Source of the DNA: Bryobacterales bacterium | Lineage (GTDB): Bacteria; Acidobacteriota; Terriglobia; Bryobacterales; Bryobacteraceae | NCBI GenBank assembly: GCA_003167495.1 | Contig: PMSX01000337.1 | Span: forward strand, 208 to 43,714 | DNA: 43,507 nt | Direction of reading: 5' to 3' | The notes under the pieces: generated by a model | Database searches by the model: none | What the model saw: only the letters and a program-made list of their open reading frames with translations | Told to the model about the DNA's origin: nothing | Made by a program: the position numbers and the translations under genes | In this document: in pieces, positions 25,510 through 33,381 of the stretch | Numbering within the stretch: position 1 is the first letter of the stretch | Layout of the letters: every line of letters begins with the position of its first letter

Positions 25510-26673
25510 ATGTTGAGCGTCCTCGGCAAGTCAACTGCCGGATCTTCCGTCTTGAAAATCGATTTCGACGGAGCCTTGCTAGCCGTTGACGATCTGCTGC
25601 GCCCCGAACCAATCGATACATTTGTCGTGCCCGGCTTTATCGATCTGCAAGTGAACGGATTCGCCGGCGTCGATTACAACGATCCTGCTTCGTCGCACGA
25701 ATCCATCGCCGGCTCCATCCAAAAAATGTTCACTACCGGCGTGACCCGCTTCTTGGCCACCATCATCACGGGCTCGGAAGAACGCATCACCGGCGCCATC
25801 AAGAATCTGGTCGCCGCCAAACACAAGTTCGCCTCCGCCCACATGCCGGAAGGCGAAGCACTCGCCGGGCTGCATATCGAGGGTCCGCATCTTTCTGCCG
25901 AAGACGGCCCGCGCGGCGCCCATCCGCTCGAACACATCCGTCCGCCCAGCATTGCCGAGTTCAACCGCTGGCAAGAAGTCGCCGATGGCAATATTCGCCT
26001 AATCACCCTTTCGCCAGAGTGGCCTGACGCTCCCTCTTATGTCAGCGCCGTTGTCCGCCAAGGCGTCGTCGCCAGCGTCGGCCACACCAAAGCGAATAGC
26101 GATCAAATCAAAGCAGCCGTGGACGCGGGCGCTACTATGTCCACGCATCTAGGCAATGCCGCGCACGCCACGCTACACAAAACACAGAACTACATCTGGG
26201 ACCAACTCGCCGAAGAACGCCTCACCGCCAGTTTCGTCGTCGACGGCATTCACATTCCCCCGGTCTTCGTTCATTCCGCTATGCGCGCGAAAGGCCTGGA
26301 ACGCAGTGTTCTGGTCACCGACGCCGTCATGCCCGCCATGTGTGAACCGGGTCCATATAAGCTTGGCCAAGTGGAAGTGGAACTGCGCGCCAACGGCAGC
26401 GTGGTGCTGCGCGGAGGCGAGCGCCTGGCTGGCTCCGCTGTCCGCATGAATCAGGCCGTAGGCAACACCGTGAAGCTTGCTTCAATCAGCCTCCAGCAGG
26501 CAGTCACCATGGCCACTACCAACGCCGCGCGCGTGGGCCGCATCGCCGGACGCCAGCGCGGCCTCGTTCCCGGCGAAAAAGCAGATCTCGTTCGTTTTAC
26601 CTGGGACGCCGAAAACTATTCACTCACTATAGTAGAAACAATTGTGGCTGGTATCTCAGTCTACAAATCGTAA
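25510..26673 (+). CDS. nagA: N-acetylglucosamine-6-phosphate deacetylase
   Basis: 387 residues from ATG 25510, which follows GGAGGG; an in-frame GTG at 25483 is less likely. Amidohydrolase motifs are in order: FIDLQVNGFAGVDYND, GLHIEGPHLS (metal Glu and His), SVGHTKANSDQ, STHLGNAAHATLH (the usual THLFNAM is altered), VDGIHIPP and LVTDAVMPA (catalytic Asp). The product removes acetate from GlcNAc-6-P, feeding amino-sugar catabolism or wall recycling in the cytoplasm. No nagB or transporter lies beside it. The sodA gene starts 20 bases after its stop and may share the transcript. Confidence 0.95.
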   Translation: MLSVLGKSTAGSSVLKIDFDGALLAVDDLLRPEPIDTFVVPGFIDLQVNGFAGVDYNDPASSHESIAGSIQKMFTTGVTRFLATIITGSEERITGAIKNLVAAKHKFASAHMPEGEALAGLHIEGPHLSAEDGPRGAHPLEHIRPPSIAEFNRWQEVADGNIRLITLSPEWPDAPSYVSAVVRQGVVASVGHTKANSDQIKAAVDAGATMSTHLGNAAHATLHKTQNYIWDQLAEERLTASFVVDGIHIPPVFVHSAMRAKGLERSVLVTDAVMPAMCEPGPYKLGQVEVELRANGSVVLRGGERLAGSAVRMNQAVGNTVKLASISLQQAVTMATTNAARVGRIAGRQRGLVPGEKADLVRFTWDAENYSLTIVETIVAGISVYKS

Positions 26674-26693
26674 TATAGAAGCTGGAAAAAAAA

Positions 26694-27299
26694 ATGGCAT
26701 TCACTCTTCCGAACCTTCCCTATCCATCTGACGCCCTCGAACCGCACATTGACAAAACCACGATGGAGATCCACCATGGCAAACATCATGCGACTTACGT
26801 CAATAATCTCAACAAAGCGCTGGAATCGGCGCCCGAGTTGCAGAGTAAGACCATCGAGCAGTTATTGGCCAACAACTTGGCAGTCGTAACCGACTCAATC
26901 AAGACAGCCGTGCGCAATAACGGAGGCGGCCACTTTAACCACTCGCTGTTCTGGAATCTTCTTTCGCCCAAGGGCGGCGGCGCACCCACTGGCGACATTG
27001 CCAGCGTCATGACGGGCACCTTTGGCAGCTACGACGCATTCAAAGAAAAATTCGCTGCCGCCGCCACCAGCCGTTTTGGCTCCGGGTGGGCGTGGCTCGT
27101 GAAAGATTCGGCAGGCAAATTCGATATCTTGTCTACGCCCAATCAAGACACACCCATCATGGACGGCAAGAAGCCCATTCTAGGGTTGGATGTTTGGGAA
27201 CACGCCTATTATTTGAAGTACCAAAATCGCCGCCCCGAATACATCGCCGCCTGGTGGAATCTTGTCAATTGGGACGAAGTCAACAAGCAGCTGAAGTAG
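26694..27299 (+). CDS. sodA: Superoxide dismutase, Mn/Fe family
   Basis: 201 residues, full length. Metal ligands are His27 (MEIHHGKHH), His83 (GGHFNHSLFW), Asp166 and His170 (LDVWEHAYYLKYQNRRPEY). NQDTP around residues 150-154 is typical of the Mn or cambialistic form. No signal peptide, so the protein acts in the cytoplasm, turning superoxide into oxygen and hydrogen peroxide. It follows nagA by 20 bases and faces miaA, whose stop is three bases away. A shared hairpin ends both transcripts. Confidence 0.97.
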   Translation: MAFTLPNLPYPSDALEPHIDKTTMEIHHGKHHATYVNNLNKALESAPELQSKTIEQLLANNLAVVTDSIKTAVRNNGGGHFNHSLFWNLLSPKGGGAPTGDIASVMTGTFGSYDAFKEKFAAAATSRFGSGWAWLVKDSAGKFDILSTPNQDTPIMDGKKPILGLDVWEHAYYLKYQNRRPEYIAAWWNLVNWDEVNKQLK

Positions 27300-27302
27300 T
27301 GT

Positions 27303-28214
27303 CTAAAGAAAAGCCCGCAGCAGAGAGCGGGCTTCTTCCTGCACATTCTCTTCATCGCCAAAACCGGTTAGCCAGTGGATGTCAGCTTCCGGGCGAAACC
27401 AGGTGATTTGCCGCTTCGCATAATGGCGGGTACGCAGCTGGCACTCGGCGATCGCCTCTTCCACTGTTACCCCCTGTGTCAGCACGCGCACCGCCTGTCG
27501 ATAACCAAGCGTCCCAAAGGCTTTCGCCTCGGGAGGAATTCCGCTCTTCAGCAGCGCTTCCGTCTCCGCCAGCAAACCGGTTTCAAACATCCACTGGGCA
27601 CGCCGGTCAAGCTTGGCATAGAGTGCGGCACGCGCCGGACGCAGTCCGATCTTAAGAACGCGAAACCCCGCCAAGCCCTGCCGCGGTTTTGCGGGCTCGC
27701 TTGCCAGCTCAATCGCCCGCATTAGTTTCTGATGATCGTTCGGATGAATGCGGTCGGCTGCCGCCGCATCTTGTTTGCGCAGAAACCTATGCAGCGCCGC
27801 CGGCCTGCGCCGCGCCAAGTGGCCCAGCCTTTCGCGCAACTCCGGATTGCGCACCGGCGCCGGCGACAACCCATTCAGCAACGCTCGCAAATAGAACCCC
27901 GTACCCCCCGCGATCACCGGCAACGCACCGCGCCCTCGAATCGTTTCGAGCACCAAACTGGCCATGCGCGCGTAGTCGCCCGCTGTCAGTTCACAGTTCG
28001 GGTCAATCACATCCAACAAATGGTGCGGAACACCCAACCGCTCCGCTTCAGGTGTTTTCGCCGACCCGATATCCAATCCCGCATAGACCTGCACCGAATC
28101 GCAATTCACCACTTCACCGCCAAACCAGGCCGCCAAGCGGACAGCGAGGCTGCTCTTGCCCGAACCCGTAGGACCAACCACCGTTACTAATGGATATGCA
28201 TCAGGCACAGACAT
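27303..28214 (-). CDS. miaA: tRNA dimethylallyltransferase
   Basis: 303 residues. P-loop GPTGSGKS (14-21), CDSVQVYAGLDIGSAKTP (substrate and tRNA binding), DVIDP, GGTGFYLRALLNGL, and the C-terminal TRHYAKRQITWFR. It adds the dimethylallyl group to A37 of tRNAs reading UNN codons. No mutL or hfq partner follows, unlike in enterobacteria. The TATAAC box on the minus strand lies only about 12 bases before the ATG. Confidence 0.97.
   Translation of the reverse strand: MSVPDAYPLVTVVGPTGSGKSSLAVRLAAWFGGEVVNCDSVQVYAGLDIGSAKTPEAERLGVPHHLLDVIDPNCELTAGDYARMASLVLETIRGRGALPVIAGGTGFYLRALLNGLSPAPVRNPELRERLGHLARRRPAALHRFLRKQDAAAADRIHPNDHQKLMRAIELASEPAKPRQGLAGFRVLKIGLRPARAALYAKLDRRAQWMFETGLLAETEALLKSGIPPEAKAFGTLGYRQAVRVLTQGVTVEEAIAECQLRTRHYAKRQITWFRPEADIHWLTGFGDEENVQEEARSLLRAFL
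27311..27334. terminator. Bidirectional terminator between sodA and miaA
   Basis: AAGCCCGC (27311-27318), 8-base loop, GCGGGCTT (27327-27334): a perfect 8-bp stem. On the minus strand it is followed by TTCTTT and on the plus strand by CTTCCT. It lies inside the last codons of miaA. Confidence 0.8.
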
Positions 28215-28292
28215 TCGTTAATTGGAGTTATACTCAAATTGGTCGACCTGAATCGTCGAAAGGTTGGCAATACTTCCAATCAAAGTAGTTGA

Positions 28293-30380
28293 ATGCCCCA
28301 CTCCCACTCTAGATCGCTGACAGCCAAATGTCTCCTAGCCGCCGGTCTCGCGGCGACTCTTCTGCCGGCCAATGCCGCTCAGAAATCAGATATTCCCGTT
28401 CTGCCGCCCGCCACCAAACAGGCCAACTCACCCAAGGCTGCAGCATACTATCACTACTCGCTGGGGCATCTCTACGCCGAGATGGCCGCCTCCTACGGCA
28501 ACCGCAGCGATTACCTTAATAAAGCCATCGAGAATTTTCGCTTGGCAATGAAAGAGGATCCAGAAGCCGATTTTCTAGTTGAGGACATTGCGGAGCTTTA
28601 CCTCGCCGCGGGCCGCGTCAAAGAAGCCGTCGACGAGGCGCAAAATGCCCTCAAAGCGAATCCGAACCAACTCAACGCGCATCGCGTTCTGGCCCACATC
28701 TACCGCAACCAGATTCAGGGTGACGGACAGGGCCGCACCAATGAGGGAATGGTAAAGCGCGCTCTGGAGCAATATCAAATCATCGCAGGCAAAGACCCCA
28801 CCGACATGGAAGCGCTGATCATGGTAGGTGGTCTGAACCGCATGCTTGACAACTCGGTTGACGCCGAAGCCGCCTACAAGAAGGCGCTCGCGATTGAACC
28901 CGACAATGAAGATGCCCTTGTCGGTCTCGCGGGCATTTATGGCGAACGCGGCGATACCAAGACTTCCACTGAGTTGCTGGAACGGCTTGCCACCAAGAAT
29001 CCTTCCGGACGCGCCTATGCCATGTTGGGCCAGAACTACGAATCGATGAAGGAATACACGCTGGCAGCGGATGCCTTTGCTAAAGCTTTTGAACTGGAGC
29101 CTGGTCAATTGGAGCTCCAGGCCGAAGAGGCGAAGGACCGAACCGAGGCAGGCCAATTTGATGAGGCTGTGAAGCTTTATCAGCAGCTTGCCGATGCCAA
29201 ACCTCTTGACCCTCAATATTACGTCCAGATGGCCGAAATACGCCAGGATCAAAGGAACCTTGGGGAGGCCCGTCGTCTGATCGACAAAGCCAAGGAAATC
29301 GACAAGTACAGCCCAGAGGTGCGCCGTGCCGACGCTTTGCTGCTGGCCGACGAAGGAAAATTTCCAGAAGCTATTGCGGCAATGAAGGCTCTTCTCGACA
29401 TGACGGCCAAATCCACCTATGATCCGCAGCAGAAATTGCTACGGGCCGATTTCCTGTTTTACCTGGGCCGCTTCTACCGCTTCAACGAACAATACGACCA
29501 AGCAGTCGATACCTTTAAGCAGATGATGGCGCTCGATCCCGATGATGCGGCGAAAGGTGCCGTGCAAATTATCCAAACCCATCGCGAGGCCAAAGACTAT
29601 GCCAAGGCTCAGCAGGAAGCGGATGCCGCCATCGGTACCTATCCCGACGACCGCGGGATCCGCAGCGAGCGCGCTCAGTTACTCTCCGATCAAGGCAAGA
29701 CCGATGCCGCCGTGGCGGAACTGCGTAAGCTCTTAGACGGGAAAACCGATCTCGAAGTCTACGTGGATATTGCCGAAACCTATCAAAAAGGCCACAACTA
29801 CGACGATGCCGCCAAGGCCCTCGATTCGGCAGAAAAACTTGCCAAGGACGATAAAAGCCGCGCCGCTGTGCTTTTCAGCCGTGGAGCGCTGTATGAACGC
29901 CAGAAGAAGTATGATTTAGCGGAAAAAGAGTTTCGCCGGGTGATTGATGCCGACGCCAAGAACGCCTCCGCGCTCAACTATCTCGGCTACATGTTGGCCG
30001 ATCAAAACGTCCGCCTGTCGGAAGCGCAAGATTACATTAAGCGCGCAGTCGACCTTGACCCCACTAACTACGCTTTTCTCGATAGTCTTGGCTGGGTCTA
30101 TTTCCGCCTTAACAAACTCGACGAGGCCGAGCAGCAGCTGGCGCGCTCGCTGCAATTGAGTGCGGAAAAAGACCCGACCATTCACGACCATATGGGCGAC
30201 GTTTATTTCAAGGAAGGCAAATTGAAACTTGCCATTTCGCAATGGCAGTCGTCGCTCAAAGCGTTCAATTCCAGCGCGCCGGGCGATGTGGAGCCTGACG
30301 AAGTGGCGAAGGTGCAAAAGAAGCTGGACAGCGCTCGCGTCAAACTGGCTAAAGAAGAAGCCCCGGCCAAGCGGAACTAG
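28293..30380 (+). CDS. Large exported TPR-repeat protein
   Basis: 695 residues. Signal peptide CLLAAGLAATLLPANAA. The mature part is nearly all TPR helices, with about a dozen units such as AAYYHYSLGHLYAEMAA, DALVGLAGIYGERGDTKTS, YVQMAEIRQDQRNLGEA and YAFLDSLGWVYFRLNKLDEA. The last, GYMLADQNVRLSEAQDYIKR with SLGWVYF, is common in bacterial TPR proteins of the BTAD/PilF-like type. It probably acts as a scaffold in the periplasm or at the outer membrane. No enzyme domain is seen. It is divergent from miaA with a 78-base gap and has no obvious partner. Confidence 0.85.
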   Translation: MPHSHSRSLTAKCLLAAGLAATLLPANAAQKSDIPVLPPATKQANSPKAAAYYHYSLGHLYAEMAASYGNRSDYLNKAIENFRLAMKEDPEADFLVEDIAELYLAAGRVKEAVDEAQNALKANPNQLNAHRVLAHIYRNQIQGDGQGRTNEGMVKRALEQYQIIAGKDPTDMEALIMVGGLNRMLDNSVDAEAAYKKALAIEPDNEDALVGLAGIYGERGDTKTSTELLERLATKNPSGRAYAMLGQNYESMKEYTLAADAFAKAFELEPGQLELQAEEAKDRTEAGQFDEAVKLYQQLADAKPLDPQYYVQMAEIRQDQRNLGEARRLIDKAKEIDKYSPEVRRADALLLADEGKFPEAIAAMKALLDMTAKSTYDPQQKLLRADFLFYLGRFYRFNEQYDQAVDTFKQMMALDPDDAAKGAVQIIQTHREAKDYAKAQQEADAAIGTYPDDRGIRSERAQLLSDQGKTDAAVAELRKLLDGKTDLEVYVDIAETYQKGHNYDDAAKALDSAEKLAKDDKSRAAVLFSRGALYERQKKYDLAEKEFRRVIDADAKNASALNYLGYMLADQNVRLSEAQDYIKRAVDLDPTNYAFLDSLGWVYFRLNKLDEAEQQLARSLQLSAEKDPTIHDHMGDVYFKEGKLKLAISQWQSSLKAFNSSAPGDVEPDEVAKVQKKLDSARVKLAKEEAPAKRN

Positions 30381-30415
30381 TCCGGCCGGACAGGCAAAAG
30401 CGGATTAAGAGCGGA

Positions 30416-30443
30416 TTAAAGACGGTTACCGTGGCAGTATAAT
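30416..30443 (+). promoter_or_regulatory. Promoter of the His-rich exported protein gene
   Basis: TTAAAG (30416-30421), 16 bases, then a perfect TATAAT (30438-30443). A tandem 11-base repeat GCGGATTAAG/A precedes and includes the -35, and ACGGT-T-ACCGT sits in the spacer. These may be regulator sites. Confidence 0.6.
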
Positions 30444-30477
30444 AGGCGTCATCTCTTCTAGAGGCGTATCTATTAAA

Positions 30478-31041
30478 ATGTCCAAGAATAAGACTGATGT
30501 TTTGTTAAGGATTTTCGCTGTTGCTGGTTTGACCATGGCAACAGCGTCGTTCACGCTTGCCCAGCGCGGTGATGAACACGGTGGGGGACATGGCGGCGAT
30601 AAAGTGGGAGGGGGATTTATTCCGGCCCACGGACCTGCTCCGCATAAGGGTCCCGCGAAGCCGGCGCCGCAAGCAGGTCACCCAGACAAAGAAGGTCACC
30701 CAGAAGCGCCGCACGTTCACGGCAACGGCCAATGGGTTGGCCATGATCAAGGGCGCGCGGATGCAAACTTCCATCTCGACCATCCGTGGGAGCATGGTCA
30801 TTTTAACGGCGGGTTCGGACCCGGTCACGTTTGGCATCTAGCAGGAGGCGGTCCAGGCCGTTTCTGGTTCAACAACTTCTACTGGAGCGTAGCGCCCTTT
30901 GATGTCGCCTATTGCAATGGGTGGCTTTGGGATTCCGACCAGATTGTCATTTACGCCGATCCGGATCACGTAGGCTATTATCTGGCCTACAACCCGCGTC
31001 TCGGTGTTTACGTTCACGTATTGTATTTGGGTAATCAGTAG
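30478..31041 (+). CDS. Exported His/Gly-rich protein
   Basis: 187 residues with signal peptide (LLRIFAVAGLTMATASFTLA). The first half is rich in His and Gly (HGGGHGGDK, PAHGPAPHKG, GHPDKEGHPEAPHVHGNG) and would bind transition metals loosely. The second half is aromatic: WYYLAYNPRL-like segments, NFYWSVAPFDVAYCNGW and HVGYYLAYNPRLGVYVHVL. It has its own promoter. Periplasmic or secreted; function unknown, though metal buffering or adhesion would fit. It converges on cobA with a shared hairpin between. Confidence 0.75.
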   Translation: MSKNKTDVLLRIFAVAGLTMATASFTLAQRGDEHGGGHGGDKVGGGFIPAHGPAPHKGPAKPAPQAGHPDKEGHPEAPHVHGNGQWVGHDQGRADANFHLDHPWEHGHFNGGFGPGHVWHLAGGGPGRFWFNNFYWSVAPFDVAYCNGWLWDSDQIVIYADPDHVGYYLAYNPRLGVYVHVLYLGNQ

Positions 31042-31047
31042 CGCGAA

Positions 31048-31087
31048 AGGGCTGCAAGTGGTTTAGGAATACATCGCTTGCAGCTCT
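31048..31087. terminator. Hairpin between convergent genes
   Basis: AGGGCTGCAAGTG (from 31048) pairs with CGCTTGCAGCTCT (to 31087), 11-13 bp with one G-U pair and a loop of about 14 bases. No T-run. It may end both transcripts. Confidence 0.5.
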
Positions 31088-31809
31088 CACTTCGTAAATT
31101 TCTTCCGTTGGCGCACGACTTCTCCCACCACCATCACAGCTGGCCCACTGATCTCCACTTCACCCTTGGCCACAGCCCCAAGTTCCGTTTCGACTACACG
31201 CTGGTCCGCCATCGAACCTTGCTCCACAAACGCCACCGGTTCACTCACATTTCGGCCGGCCGCTATCAGCGATTCTGCAATCAAAACCCGCTGCTTCGTC
31301 CCCATTAGAATCACCAGGGTGTCAATTTTGGCGTAAGGCGCCCAGTCCATATTCGTGCCGGTCTTCCAATGCCCGGTCACGACGGCGAAACTGCGCGATA
31401 CCTCTCGAAACGTCAGCGGGATGCCCGCTAGGCCCGGCACTGCAATCGCCGAACTAACACCTGGTATCAATTCCACCTCAATACCGTGTTCCAGTGCCAC
31501 AGCCCACTCTTCCGCCCCCCGTCCAAAAACGAGCGGATCGCCTCCCTTAAGCCGCGCCACGGTTCGTCCCGCCGTTGCATGCTCGAGAATCAATTCAAAG
31601 ATCCGCGCCTGTTCCCGTTCTTGCTCGCCATCGTGCTTGCCGACATAGATGAGCTCCGCTTCGGGGCGCGCCAAAGCCAACACTGCCGGTGTGGTCAGCC
31701 TGTCATAGAGCACTACGTCACACTCGCGCAGCACGCGCGCGGCCTTGAGCGTTAGCAATTCAGCGTCGCCCGGGCCTCCGCCAATCAAATAGAGTTTGCC
31801 CGTTTTCAA
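31087..31809 (-). CDS. cobA: Uroporphyrinogen-III C-methyltransferase
   Basis: 240 residues, the length of single-function SUMT. GKLYLIGGGPGDAELLTLKA at the start, YVGKHDGE, RLKGGDPLVFGRG, PGVSSAIAVPGLAGIPLTF and LVILMGT are the expected motifs in order. It methylates C2 and C7 of uroporphyrinogen III, making precorrin-2 for siroheme or cobalamin. No siroheme or cobalamin partner is next to it. It follows the ThDP enzyme gene by 11 bases and so shares a transcript with it and perhaps with the lipase genes upstream. Confidence 0.96.
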   Translation of the reverse strand: MKTGKLYLIGGGPGDAELLTLKAARVLRECDVVLYDRLTTPAVLALARPEAELIYVGKHDGEQEREQARIFELILEHATAGRTVARLKGGDPLVFGRGAEEWAVALEHGIEVELIPGVSSAIAVPGLAGIPLTFREVSRSFAVVTGHWKTGTNMDWAPYAKIDTLVILMGTKQRVLIAESLIAAGRNVSEPVAFVEQGSMADQRVVETELGAVAKGEVEISGPAVMVVGEVVRQRKKFTK

Positions 31810-31820
31810 AGTAGGAGCTG

Positions 31821-33368
31821 CTACAGCACCGCCTCCACCAGCCGAGGGCCGCTAGCCTGCAATGCCGAAGTAAATTGATCCACAAACTCGCGCGGTGTGG
31901 TCGCTCGGGTCGCTTCCACACCAGCGCCCTCCGCAAGCTTCACCCAGTTGAGATCGGGGCGCCCGACTTCGAGCATGTCATTTGCCAACGGCCCCAAATC
32001 TCCAGCGCCGGTACGCCGCATTTCCACATCCAGGATCCGGTAACGTCGATTAGAGAAAATCACTACCGTGACGTTCAAGTTTTCGCGAGCCATTGTCCAC
32101 AGCGCCTGTAGCGTATACATCCCGCTCCCATCCGCTTCCAGCGCCACCACTTTGCGGTCTGGACACGCCACCGCTGCGCCCAGGGCCAGCGGCAACCCTT
32201 GCCCGATTGACCCGCCAGTCACCGGCAGAAAATCAAGCCGCCTCCCACACCCAAGCAGCGGCACAACTGCCTCCGACGACGAAACCATTTCATCTGAAAC
32301 AATCGCGTCCTCCGGCAGATGAAAGGCGATTGCGCGCCCTAGCGACTCAGTCGTCAATACCTCGCGACCATAAATACTATGAGTTCTGTCTCGCGGCCCC
32401 CCCGACGGCTCCGGCGCTGGGAAGTGATCCGCCAATACCTCCAGCGCGTAAAGACCATCTCCGTCTACACCCGCCAACACCGTTACTGCGCAATCGTCCG
32501 GCAGCAATGTGCTTTTTCTGCCTGGATAGGCAAAAAACGAAACGGGCGCCTTCGCCTCAATCAGCACAACATGCTGCAGGCCATGGAACTGAGCCTCTGC
32601 CTTCTCTGGAAAATAGGCAACGCGCTGCGGCTCAAAGCGCCCGCCACCCAATGCTGCGCGCGACGTGTTGCGGTCATAGAACAAACGGGCACCGCTTCCC
32701 TTGGTTATCCGTTCCGCTGCCGTCAATCCAGCATCCACCATGGTTTGGCCGCCCATCAGGACACCAGCTTCAGGGCCCAATTTGCGCAGCAAAAGCGCAG
32801 CCTCCTCTATGTCTCGGTCGCTTGCCCTTGCACGCTTCAAAGGCCACGCCCAGTCGCCCTCTTCGCCAGCTTCACTCCACGAAAAATCAGCGGGCACAAT
32901 CAGCGTCGCAATTTGTCCCGGCGGACCCATCGCCGCTTCCACTGTTTGTGTTGCGAGCGCTCCCATCTCCGCGCTGCTGCCCACCACTCGCACCGAGTCG
33001 GATATCGTACGCGCAAACGCTGGCACATCCGCACTCAAGGGTGCATCGAACTTCTGATGTGCCGTCGCATGGTCGCCCACAATATTCACAACGGGCGAAC
33101 GCGCTTTGCGTGCATTGTGAAAATTCGCGAGTGCGTTTCCCAGCCCCGGACCCAAATGCAGCAGAGTCGCCGCCGGTTTCCGCGTCATCCGCGCGTAGCC
33201 ATCCGCCGCGCCCGAACAAACACCTTCAAACAAACCTAAAACCGGGCGCATGCCGCTCACCCGATCGAGCGCCGCTACAAACTGCATTTCCGATGTCCCA
33301 GGGTTCATAAAACAAATGTTCACCCCGTTCTTCAACAGTGTCCGCAGCAGACACTCGGCGCCGGTCAT
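31821..33368 (-). CDS. ThDP-dependent enzyme, acetolactate synthase/benzoylformate decarboxylase-like
   Basis: 515 residues from ATG 33368; a frame extending to 33473 would overlap the lipase gene. N-terminal PYR-like domain with MNPGTSEMQF and the catalytic Glu48 in LGLFEGVCSGAADGYARM. The middle domain follows, then the PP domain with GGSIGQGLPLALGAAVACPD and the ThDP signature EADGSGMYT..VVIFSNRRY, where the usual GDG is ADG. It fits the group of IlvB-like proteins that are not true acetolactate synthases. The substrate is not known. It is 13 bases after the patatin-like gene and 11 before cobA. Confidence 0.9.
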   Translation of the reverse strand: MTGAECLLRTLLKNGVNICFMNPGTSEMQFVAALDRVSGMRPVLGLFEGVCSGAADGYARMTRKPAATLLHLGPGLGNALANFHNARKARSPVVNIVGDHATAHQKFDAPLSADVPAFARTISDSVRVVGSSAEMGALATQTVEAAMGPPGQIATLIVPADFSWSEAGEEGDWAWPLKRARASDRDIEEAALLLRKLGPEAGVLMGGQTMVDAGLTAAERITKGSGARLFYDRNTSRAALGGGRFEPQRVAYFPEKAEAQFHGLQHVVLIEAKAPVSFFAYPGRKSTLLPDDCAVTVLAGVDGDGLYALEVLADHFPAPEPSGGPRDRTHSIYGREVLTTESLGRAIAFHLPEDAIVSDEMVSSSEAVVPLLGCGRRLDFLPVTGGSIGQGLPLALGAAVACPDRKVVALEADGSGMYTLQALWTMARENLNVTVVIFSNRRYRILDVEMRRTGAGDLGPLANDMLEVGRPDLNWVKLAEGAGVEATRATTPREFVDQFTSALQASGPRLVEAVL

Positions 33369-33381
33369 TTTCACTTCTGGA

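Noticed and set aside
27689..28190. Long frames on the plus strand inside miaA
   Set aside because: Arg/Pro-rich shadows of a well-identified gene.
30380..30391. 12-base palindrome GTCCGGCCGGAC after the large TPR gene
   Set aside because: No room for a hairpin loop and no T-run; not called a terminator.
32093..33310. 405-codon plus-strand frame opposite the ThDP enzyme
   Set aside because: Low-complexity Pro/Ser/Arg sequence in the antisense of a clear enzyme gene; a GC-driven shadow.
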